This document shows positions 1 to 10,401 of a DNA stretch of 64,000 bases, in pieces. The stretch is from Bugula neritina (taxonomy: Eukaryota > Bryozoa > Gymnolaemata > Cheilostomatida > Bugulidae). A model generated the notes under the pieces. The model ran no database searches. It worked only from the letters and a program-made list of their open reading frames with translations, and had not been told where the DNA came from. The DNA lies in assembly GCA_964035545.1 (NCBI GenBank), contig CAXIUT010000289.1:105001-169000 (forward strand), read 5' to 3'. Each line of letters begins with the position of its first letter. The first letter of the stretch is position 1. A program made the position numbers and the translations under genes.

Positions 1-2481
1 CCGCTCCAATCACAGTCACTATTAGCATATCATTTTGTAAATACATCAAGTTGCTGTGCAGTATCTACTCTGCAAAAATGTATAGTATATTCCTGATCTG
101 ACAGTAGGCAGGAGAAATGTAAACACTTGACTAGGTTGTTGTGAAATTGTCAGAGTAAATGTAAAGTTTTATTGTTATATCTTTTCTATAAATATAATTA
201 TCCATTGTCACGTAACTACATTGTGGAGTTGATTTGGATTACCAACAATGTGCTAAATTGAATATACACTGATAACCCCTACAAGAGCAAATTATAACAA
301 TACACAACAATAGTTGCTTAACTTTTTTCAATGCTTTACAATGGTTATTAATTTACTTATTCCGCCTGTACGAGTAGCTATATGTATATATAGCAAATAA
401 TATTGACTATTACGTCTTTATTCTGTCTTAATTATTTAGTGAGCGGTTCATTGATGAGATCCAGTAGCCGTAGGTTAGAGAGTAGAGTGGGACCGTTTGG
501 GGAATCCCCACTCTAGTAGTTCCCTACGTCGTATTATTACGTTCGCAATAATAATATCAATATTATGCGATTGGGTTAAAAAAATAGTTAGAGAGCGATC
601 CCAGTAAATATTCTTGTTAAATAAAATTCCTCCTCCTCGTGCATTTGTTTTTAATTTTAATGTTGACCCCACAGACGTTTGCATATGTAGCGCAACGACT
701 AGTGATTAGATGATAAATTTATTTGTTCAATTCAAAACATAATCATAATGATCATAATAATAATAATAATAATACTAATAGTAATAGTAAATGTAATAGA
801 TTGTGCGGTCATGGTGATACTCAGTATCATACTCATACTGATGGTGCTGTAGCCTCAGCCTGTAGCGTAGGCGTAGCCGTAGGTCAACATGAACATGTGA
901 CTTGAAGTTAGAGTTAGTTAGTGTTACTAACTACAACTCAATAAGTTAAGTCACAACTTATAAGTTATCACCATGACTAACGGTCTCAATTTTAGGGTGT
1001 GAGATTGTATACTGATACTCATTTATATGAGTTATAAGTTATACTTATAGTTATAGTAAATTACTATTTCTATTTGTAATAATAATAGATCATTACATTA
1101 GTGATTAGATGTTGATGTTAAAGCTAAACGTTGCAGATAGAGCTACTACTAGTACTAGTACTACTGTATTACCAGAAGTAGATATTCGCAGTCATCAATT
1201 ATTTTAATCAGTAAATGTAATGTAGGTTATTTAACTTTTAAGTTTTAAGCATTGGCTGAACATAAATGTTACGTTCAATTTGACATTAGACGTTAGTCAT
1301 ACTCATTCAGACATTCACATTGTCAATAAATAATAGTGTGTGTTAAATCAAACCAAGTTAATTAGTTATCTGCATCAGTGCTTGGTATTCGGTTTTACCA
1401 TTAAATTTAAAGATTGTGTTTGATTTTTAACTTTAAGTAATTAATTTAATATTTTAATAACTTTAAGGAATGCGTCTGCTGTTGGACTTAGTACTATGTC
1501 GACTAGTGACAATGCCAAGCCTAATAGTAGTATAAGTACTAGCAGTATCTACTGCTAATAGAATAATACTTGTACTAGTATAACGCGCTAACTGTAATGA
1601 GCAATGCAAGGGTCATGTAGGGTTATTCATTGTTAATGTAACTTGTGATATAAAATCTTCAAATACTGTTAGTGTTAGTGCTTCTAGTTCTAGAAAACTT
1701 GTAGTAGTTGTCAGTGAAGATAAAGTTGAGCTTAGTTACTCTTTGATTGTGATATTGATTATGATAATAATATAGATGCTAATGGTTGTAGTAAAATTAA
1801 GTTTAATAGCAAAACTAACGACCCAGTCATTGTATATAGTAGTAAGTTAGAGTTAAGCTTAGCCATTACTTCTACCCTTATAATTTAAATCAATGACCAC
1901 TAATCAATATTTAACTGTTTTTTAAATCAAGAGTAACTGCCTATCTTTAATGCTGTTGTAATATTTACACAGTTTATGTAAATTTGGAGTTACCTTTTCT
2001 TGATGTTATGGCTGATCAATTGATATTCTGTTTTTGAAAAATATAGTCACTTCCTGTTTGACAAACTGTAGTGCTTGATTAAAACAATTTGAAGATGAAA
2101 ACTAATCCACTAATAATTGCTAGATAAATAGACATCTAAAGAATAAAACACTTCTAGTTAGTTTTGCAACAGCATATTGGAATAAATTGTGGGTTCTGTA
2201 AGAATTTTGACGAGAAAACACAACTCTCTGTATAGCAAAAAAGAGAAGGCAATTCAATGTGTAAAATGTCTTTATTGGTATGCTTCCAACGAAAAAGTAT
2301 AAAAATCTGTATGAAGATAGTGTTCCCTCCGAGCTCCAGCAGTAGACTGAATCTATGCTGGCAAACTCTTCCTTTTATATTATAGAATTCGGACACTTCA
2401 AATTCACTTCAGCACTGCTTTGTATTGTCCTCACTCTAGTATGTCATCATATTTTTATTTATCTGGTTTCTAGAGTTTGAA
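1..2481. other. Upstream region, no gene recognised; cryptically simple DNA
   Basis: No convincing coding exon was found. From about 700 to 1900 the sequence is rich in short AAT, AGT, ACT and TAG triplets, including a pure (AAT)n run near 753-775. The small open frames here are Asn/His-rich or unrecognisable and look like by-products of that triplet bias. The promoter and 5' exons of the chromodomain gene that follows may lie here, but no site could be supported. Confidence 0.5.
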
Positions 2482-5400
2482 ATGACCAATACTGCTGCTT
2501 CAGCTAGCAAAGTTGCTTGCTGCACTCTTTGTAAGGAGATTTTTACGCAGCGGCAAACTGTCCGGCCTTCTAAAAAATGTAGCAACTGTGGTAAGTGCCC
2601 AGGCAGTTTAGAATGTATCACAATATTTGTCAACTCACAACTCTTACTATATTTTTACCATAGCTTCTGTAAAATCTTAACTAAAGTAACAGATAACTCT
2701 ATAAAATACAGAAAACTAAAGCAGTTTATAGTTGTATAATAATTATTTGAAGTTATTTTCTAATACCCTCACAATTGTTAGCAGTACTGAAGTAGTACCT
2801 AAAACTGAATGCAGGATGTTACAATAACTAAATAGGAAATGGTTGCAGAGCTGTAGTTACTTCCTGTAGGCTATGCTGTTTACTACTGCATTGTTGTTGA
2901 TGTTTTAGTGATGAAAAGAAGATGTCCACACTGTCAGCATGTTATGGCGATAAATGCTGCCAATTGTCCTGGCTGTGGTGAGTCAGTAGGACTAACATTT
3001 ATATTGCTGATTCCAAGTCTCTTGGGGTATAACTGTTCCTGTGAATATGGCTGTTTGTGTTTGCTGGTGCTATTCTAGTGTTTGGTTTGATGTTGTTTTT
3101 TGAAGTATCTGTAATATTCCATTATATTTGATGAAATGATATTTTTTACTATAAAAAGTCTATGCAGTTAGATTTTTCAACTCCTAAGCAACATTTACGT
3201 GTGCACAGGTCAGTCTATGAAGTCATTGACAATAAACAGCAAACTGAAAACATTAAAGAGACAGTTTGAATGTGGAGAGCAACATAAGAGAGGTAATGGC
3301 TACACGAAACAGAGGATGTGTAACATGGTAAGCTCGTTCAGATCATAAGTTTGTTGGCAAGTGAGGTATTTAAATCTTATCCTCACTTATTCTCATCTCT
3401 TTCTGCTTTTATTTTTCGGTATTCTTTAGTCTTTTAAAATATTCCTTCCATCTGTCTTTGATGCCCTTATGTTCACTTATGATCTTGTCTTAATTGCTCA
3501 TATTTGTTGAACACTATCCTGTCTGTCCTGTAATCTCCTCTGCCTTGCCCTTGCTAACCTGTATCTTTCCATCTGGACATTTTCTTCTAAATCTTTATAC
3601 AAGTCTTCATAACCTGTCTCCTTTGCTATTGTACACTTCTCTTTGCTCACTTTATTCAGTCTTTTCAATGCCAACTGATCTTCTCCCATCTTAGACTTCC
3701 TCGTTCCACCACCAGAATTTTTTCTCTTTGTACTTTTCTCTCTCTACTGACCCCAAGTGACTCCTTCGCTGCTTCAATTATTCTCAGGTATGCTCCATTC
3801 TATACGTCAAATTTCTCACTTCACTTCTCTGTAACTTTGTAAGCCAGCCCATCTCCCTCCTTCCCTTTGATTTTTTACCAGTTGATTTTCATTAGTCTTG
3901 CTCACTATCTTTCCTTTCTGTGATCTTGCAATCCGTTATCAAAAGCTTGTGTTGTAGTGTCATAGGCTCATCTGAGATAACTTTACAATCTCTCACTTTA
4001 CCAACATGTAATCAATCACTCTCTGGTTTAAGCCGCTCTTGTATGTATAGATCTTCTCTTCACCTTGGCAAAGAAAGTATTAGCAAGCGCCAAATCTCTA
4101 CTTCTTACATAATTTAGTATCTTCTCTCTATCGTCATTCCTCCTGCCCGCTAACTTTTTTCCATGCCATCTCTCAAAGCCCTCCAGTCTATCTGTTCCGG
4201 CATGTTCATTCAAATCACCTGCTAATATCAGCTGTTCTGAGGCCGGGATGCGTGTAGTGATTCCTTATAGTTGGTTTTCTTTCTCTTCATATCCTTATCA
4301 AGGCGCTTATACCGTCACTATGTTGTATGTCTCTTTAGGTGTTACTTATTTCATTTTAATGACTTCTCAGATGCTCTCTCGGCCGCTATTACTCTACCTC
4401 GCTACTCCCAACTAAGGCATATCGCAACTCTATGTCTTGGTCTTCTACCTCCAATACAGTATAGTGTATAACCACCTCTGATATTCAAATCCTATACAGC
4501 CAAGCAAATAATAGTTCTGCCATCTTAATAACTAGATTTTGAACTTGGTCAAACTTTTCAGTTCATGATGGCTAATAATTGTTTTGCCAATCAGCAAATG
4601 AAAAAACTGTAGTTATTTTGCAATTTCATTAATACAATCTAATTGTACTAGACAACAATTGGTTTAATAACTTGTTAATTTCTCTTTCTCTCGCCAATTT
4701 ATTGCTGCCAGAGCTATTCTAACACTATAAACTGATAATTTATAAAATTAGAGTATCATTGCAATAGATATATTCAGGGATGTCATTATATTTCAGTCAG
4801 CATTTGCTCATGGAGCTGGTTTTGGAGTGATAACTTTTATGCTGAAGCCGAATTCACAAGATCAACTGACAGTAATCAGCAGTGGAGTGTCCAGTGAACA
4901 TACAAAGGAGTCTGTTGAAGCAATGAAAGACCTGCTATTAGGTTCAAGTAAGATTCTACATCAACACACAATATCATCAACATCAGTCCATAACCACAGC
5001 TTCGTGATTGTTGAATAAAAGTAGTAAACAGGTTTCTGTAATATCAGAGTTATGTCCTCTTTACTGCCACAGATTATAGTTTAGACAATTCCTAAGACAT
5101 TTATTTTCAGCAGCAAAGCAAACTGTGATGTTATTAGTGTATTCAATCTCTGAGAAAAGTTTAAATCATTCTGATTTCTGTAAAAGTAATATTTGGAGCA
5201 CCTGTTAGTATATTTAAGTGCTATAAGCTGCTTTTCACTAGTTTGTTACTTGGTAATACTAAATCTAGTACCAATCTTCCACCACAAAGTCTACTTTCAC
5301 TGAAGACATACTGGGCTGTAGGGCAGGTCACTCATACATGAACAGATGCTCTACCAAAGAGCATGCAGCTAACATATGATAGCTTTCTAATGGTTTTGTA

Positions 5401-6910
5401 TTGATGTTAATTGGCTGCCTTTTTTTATTTATTTTAGTGAATCAAATTTACAATTTGAATGAAAAGACTTCTATGAAAAATTATAAGAAAAAAAGTGCCG
5501 TAACTCGAACTGCAGCGGCTACTAATACTGAGACATCTACTAAGAGTACTGCTACTCCTACTATCACTCCTACTTCTACTTCTACTCCTACTGTCACCAC
5601 TACTCCTACTATTACTGCTACTCTTACTATTACTACTACTCCTACTGTCACTACTATGACAGCTACTACTACTCCTTCTATAGAAAGGACAACTTTTATA
5701 AATACATGTTCAGCTCCTTTGATTAGACCACCCACAGAGAAGTGTTCAGTTACACCGAGACCTTCTACAGCCTCAACCACAACTTCAACTAACAGACATG
5801 TTGTTCACGCTACACGCTCCACTCACATCTACGCTGCTATTACCACAACACTGACTAACACTTCAACCACTGCTTCTTATACTTCAGCCACATCACAGCT
5901 CCCAGTTTCAAGAAATAATCTATTAGCAACAAAAGGTAAGATTTAAATAAATAGAATTCTTGGGAAAGAGTTTTCTTTGATATTTTCTGGTAATTTTAGA
6001 AAAGTTGAGAATAATAACTGAAACAGTTCAACAGTGTTGTGAGTGGCAGCTAAGCATTGTACTACTGTTTGATTGTAAAAACAAGTCAGGATATTTCTAC
6101 AACTTTTACGGATATGATTAAGCCATTGTCATAGTTGCCACCTTATATTATGTTGCTTTGACTTCAGGTAACAAAAGAAAGCTGTGGGCTATAGAAAAGA
6201 TTAATAGAGTCAGAGGAGCTATGGCACTTGTGAAATGGAAAGGTTACAAGTAAGTTGTGTAGACAACTCTACAGTTATTTTCTGTCCACTGTGTGTGCTG
6301 CAGGTGCTTCGGTTGTAAGGATATGGTTGTGTTTTCAGAATTCCAACGTGGGAACCAGTGAGAAATGTGAAGCACACAGTTTTCTACCAGCAGCTGATGG
6401 TAAGAGCACAGCACAGCTGTTGATGTTATTCATTGTTATTTAGTAAATGCTATGAAATGGAGTTGAGTTGAACCCGAATTTAGTTTTATAACTGCATAAG
6501 ATATATTCAATGAGGGAGCTGTCTAGGGGGTAGAGCGTTTGCCTAGTAAACACGAGGTCATGGGTTCGAACCCTGACAAAGGCCATTGGTAATGTTAAGA
6601 AGAGCATCCAGTCATAATTGCTCCTGTATCTCATTTAAATAAGTCCTTAGCCCTCTTTAATAAAAACTATTTCCATCGGGGGTTTCTCACAGGGATAGTG
6701 ACTATAAACTTGCATAAGTTGTATAAGATATATTCAATATAGATAAATAGATATATTTTCTATTTATGTTATTTGTTCATCTTTTATAAATTATAATAAA
6801 GCAAAAGGTAAAGTCTACTTTTTATGTGGTAAAAGTAAACCAATCAAATGTCATATTTTATTGTGTTTTAGAAAGAAGATAGAAGTTTTGAACAGCCATC
6901 AACAACTTAG
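2482..6910 (+). CDS. Zinc-ribbon and chromodomain protein, 8 exons, 375 aa
   Basis: Exons by reading: 2482-2590, 2909-2977, 3209-3327, 4797-4947, 5438-5935, 6168-6249, 6339-6399 and 6872-6910. All introns are GT-AG, phases agree throughout, and the sum is 1128 nt ending in TAG. Residues 14-17/33-36 and 42-45/56-59 are two CxxC...CxxC units, the second CPHC-x10-CPGC, typical of small zinc ribbons. Residues 150-315, one 498-nt exon, are Thr/Ser/Pro-rich and probably disordered. Residues 320-360 are a short chromodomain with the motifs LVKWKGY and TWEP. W322, W339 and Y342 fall where HP1-type domains have their methyl-lysine aromatic cage. The likely role is a nuclear reader of methylated histone. 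Intron 3 holds an antisense RTE fragment and intron 7 a SINE. The start is the first ATG before the ribbon, so further 5' exons are possible. The domain calls are firm; the function is inferred. Confidence 0.8.
3340..4500 (-). mobile_element. RTE-clade LINE fragment (endonuclease to RT linker)
   Basis: Read on the minus strand, about 4230-4028 encodes an AP-endonuclease tail with the pattern LILAGDLNEHAG and, further on, LALANTFF. About 3970-3900 gives a DCKVIS...QHKLLITD stretch, and 3689-3498 a basic linker with YEDLYKDLEE and YRLARARQRR. This order is typical of RTE LINEs between the endonuclease and the reverse transcriptase. Stops and frameshifts break it up. It lies antisense inside intron 3 of the chromodomain gene. 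The element ends were not defined. Confidence 0.72.
6496..6738 (+). mobile_element. tRNA-derived SINE with 16-bp target duplication
   Basis: The body (6512-6722, about 211 bp) starts GGGAGCTGTCTAGG, carries an A-box-like GGGGGTAGAGCG and a perfect B box GGGTTCGAACCC, and ends in a tRNA-unrelated tail containing GGGGTTTCTCACAGG. It is flanked by identical 16-bp direct repeats, ATAAGATATATTCAAT, at 6496-6511 and 6723-6738. That is a clear target-site duplication from LINE-type insertion. It lies in intron 7 of the chromodomain gene. A second copy is at 28043-28244. Confidence 0.88.
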
Positions 6911-6918
6911 CAAGCTTT

Positions 6919-7205
6919 AATTATGTATTAGATATTGTATATATACTATATTGTATATAGTATATATACTATATTAGATATTGTATATGTACTATATTGG
7001 ATATTGTATATATACTATATTGGATAGTGTATATATACTATATTGGATAGTGTATATACTATATTAGATATTGCATATGTACTATATTGGATATTGTATA
7101 TATACTATATTAGATATTGTATATATACTATATTGGATATTGTATATACTATATTGAATATTGTATATATACTATATTAGATATTGTGTATATTATATTG
7201 TATAT
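6919..7205. repeat. AT-rich minisatellite, about 27-bp unit
   Basis: About ten degenerate tandem copies of a unit like ATATTGTATATATACTATATTGG. Each unit is itself nearly palindromic (GTATATATAC). It begins just past the stop codon of the chromodomain gene, so it would lie in the 3' UTR or its flank. An AATAAA-like signal follows at about 7218. Confidence 0.85.
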
Positions 7206-9039
7206 TTTTTAGTATTTAAAATAAAATTTAAATGTTGACACCTTATAGTGTTTTGATTGTACTAGAATAAATAAGTGCACAATACGTTAGTACAAAGTGT
7301 AGTGATTGTACACATTGTATGATAGTTATATTTAGCATTGGCAGTTCTAACAAGGCTTATTTAGATTATGCATGATAGCTCAGTCAACTGTATATAATAA
7401 GATGTAGGCTAACTTTTGAACTGGGTACTAAATATAGCACAACATAGTAGGTAGCATGATTATGTAATCGTAGGTATTTATTAGTTTTGATGCGCACAAG
7501 TGCCTCACTTGAACATGTGTTGTTTTACCTGCAGTAAAATGCTATTTCTTAATGAACATAATAATATTTTGAAATTCTTTTGCACTTTAAATATAACAAG
7601 AGAAATTTATCTAATCAGCTTCCCACAGACAAGGTATTGACCAGTAGGTAGGAGCCAGGTTACTCTGACACTGCTGTCTAGTTACTAAACATTCCTTAAG
7701 CTGCTAATAACTGTGTACTAGCTGTTACAGGTTATACAATCTGAAGGTACAAATTAAATTAATAGTGAGTGCCTAGACTTTAGATAAAGTAAATAAAAAG
7801 ACTCTCCGTCATGACTTCTATTGTCCAGTATTTCAGTTGAAATACAATATGGCGCCCTAATTTCTTAGCAACTAGAGTCTATGCCTGTTGGAAAAATAAT
7901 TGTGGTAAATATATGTAACTGAAAAATGGTTTTGCTTATTGTCCACAACACATATTTCCATTTATGAATCTATAATCTAAAAGTATACAAACTGGTTTTA
8001 TTTACATATATAATAACAGTTAATATGCTTTAAAAAATTTTACATCAATATAGAAACAAAAAGTAACATACCTAATGCTCACATGCAATTATTTAGGCAG
8101 TACAGTGTAAGTTATGTGAATCTTCATAGCTATAAGAGAAATAAACACAGCTAACTATCTTTCTTCACCACTTCAACTTCACTGACTCGTATCATAACAT
8201 TGATAGCAATAAACAGTCAAAAGCCTTCTGTTGCAGTTGTCTGCACCATTTTTTCAACGCAGGTGATGCGCATTCACATATCACTACAGATTTCTTTTAT
8301 AGCAGTGTGTATTAAGTTTTATAATATCTGGATTGTTAATCTATTGATACTTTAACAAAAGTTGTGCACACAAAAAAATGCTAGAAATCTATGTACATTG
8401 CAAGTCTTCAGGCTGCCAACTGTTTCCATTATGGAAAAAATAATTGCAGATGTCATAGCAAAAGCTTCCGAAGTTGAAACCGCACCAGTTATATTTTATT
8501 AACTGCATAATTATATAAGTAGTTAGGTTTTGCTCTACCCTATAATAATGTGGTAGTATACAGTAAAATCTGTCTAAATATATGGACTGTTGAGTGAGCC
8601 AATCACCGTTTAAAATAAATTTTTGTCTGTCAACTAAATAATCCAAACATCTTGCGTTGTTAACGAAAAATTATTTTGAGCAAATGCTATAAATACAGTG
8701 AGAGAGGTAACGTTAATTAATCATTCTTCACCCCTGAACAATCAAGATCTTTTAATTATAGTCCACCTATTAAATTTTATCAAATTAACTTTTTAGATAC
8801 CTAATACATAACAAAACTTCATATTATTTACTAGTTTTATATATGGCTTCATATTGTTATAATCCTTGCGATTTTGTTACTGTGATGGGTTTCATGTGCC
8901 TTCAACTACTGCATTTGTAATTATGCTATCGAGAAGAGACGAAGCTTGATGTACCGTATGAATAAGAATGTATATTTACAACAACATATAAAATATAAAA
9001 AGACTTACATTTAGTTATGGCAAGATACATAATATTTGA
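7206..9039. other. Intergenic, nothing recognised
   Basis: AT-rich sequence. No open frame with coding character, no repeat unit and no RNA gene was recognised. The longest minus-strand open frame (8389-8646) matches no family known to me and looks random. Confidence 0.5.
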
Positions 9040-9235
9040 TGTCAATACAGCAAGATATATATCATCTATCCACAGCTAGCCTAGTCGCTCTACTACTCGG
9101 CTCTACTACTCGTGTTCCTGTAAGGTCTCCGGGTAAATGTTTGTCACGTGCGTTCTCGGCAATTGATTGGAGGCTCGTATACTGGCCACATTGCCTCTCT
9201 GCATTACAAACGGGGTTGTAGAGCAAACGCCATGA
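9040..9235 (-). repeat. Possible diverged LTR remnant
   Basis: On the minus strand this stretch has the order GTATACGAG, CCAATCA, GCACGTGA, ACCCGG. The LTR at 50307 has the same order: GTATACACG, CCAATCA, GCACGTGA, CCCGG. Similarity outside these blocks is weak, so this may be an old solo LTR of that family or chance. Confidence 0.3.
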
Positions 9236-9560
9236 CTATACTTCTATTAGCCATTACAATATTACATTATAGTATGGTGTATTACAGCGTATTAGAGTAT
9301 ATTACGCACGTATGTACTGTATTGTAAGTACTGCATTGTAGAGTGTTACAGCGTATTGCACATTATGGTCTATGACAGTGCATTACATAATATTTCAGCG
9401 TATGACAGTATATTACAGTGTATTGCAGTATTTTTTAGTTAATTACAACAAATTGCAAGCTATTACAGTGCATTACAGAGTATTAAAGCTTATTACAGTG
9501 TATTAAAGCATATTATAGTGTATTACAGTATATAATACATATGCAATATTGGAGAATATT
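9236..9560. repeat. Degenerate tandem repeat of about 10 bp (TATTACAGTG)
   Basis: Dozens of imperfect head-to-tail copies of a TATTACAGTG-like decamer, with variants such as CATTACAGAG and TATGACAGTA. It ends shortly before the intact gypsy element at 9743. Confidence 0.8.
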
Positions 9561-9742
9561 ACTAGATGCCGCCAGGACTATTTAAAGCTACCTTGGGTGG
9601 TCCTAACGCTGACCAAAAGCTTCTCTCACTTGATAACACCCGATCTCAGAGAAAAGGCATGGCCAATGCATCTGCGGGTAATTTCAGGTGCCGGGTAATT
9701 TTAGGTGCCGGGACTGCTAAAAGTACAAGCAGTGCTGAGTAC

Positions 9743-9937
9743 TGTAACAATGTGGATTTCGTGTAAAGGGAGAGTAAAAGTTTATTCTGCACTGCTTGCA
9801 CTCGCTATAACAACTGACTGCTTTACAATCAAGCACATAATAATATTGCACTCAAAACCATGACTAATAAAATAAGTACATTAACTTTTCACACATAATT
9901 GGTAAAACAGATGTGGACACTTAGCCAGGATACAACA
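9743..9937 (-). repeat. 3' LTR of the intact gypsy element
   Basis: 195 bp beginning TGTAACAATG and ending GGATACAACA on the plus strand. It matches 14363-14557 with one visible substitution. The 3' end of the gag-pol frame lies about 460 bp inside it. Confidence 0.93.
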
Positions 9938-10401
9938 ACCCTTTCTTTCTTGAAAAAGCTTTAATACTAGCATAATAAAAATTTATAACAATTCAACAAA
10001 CTTCAGGTAAACCAAAAACATAATAACATAAAATTAATACTGAAATAAACTAAGTAAAGCCAAATTACAGTGAACCTTGAAAAGCTATAGTTTACATAAA
10101 ATGCATAATATCAAACTAAAGCAACTAAACTAAGTACAGTGAGCAGTGTGAAATGAGCTGAGGGCAAACCTGCAATGAAGGACACACAGAGCCACCACCG
10201 AATCCCACAGCCACAACACACAGCCCCAGCAAGACACGCCAACCAACTACTAGCAAGTATCAGACTGGTCCAGATTACACAAGTCTCGAACCAACACAAA
10301 CACTAAGTAAACCAGTCAAGTCACCCTGTAAATTGCAATATGAACTCTACAAACTAATGAGACTAACAACTAATAAACTAATCTACCAAGCAATAAAGAA
10401 T

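Noticed and set aside
723-905. Asn/His-rich 60-codon frame
   Set aside because: Created by the (AAT)n run; no splice context or relatives.
5481-5780. Val-rich open frame on the minus strand
   Set aside because: Exact antisense of the Thr-rich exon of the chromodomain gene; a codon-bias shadow.
6255-6443. Plus-strand frame over the chromodomain intron
   Set aside because: Crosses intron 6 and exon 7 in the wrong frame. The spliced frame gives the chromodomain instead.
6520-6590. Possible tRNA gene
   Set aside because: It has A and B boxes but no proper acceptor stem pairing and a long shared tail with target duplications, so it is a SINE.
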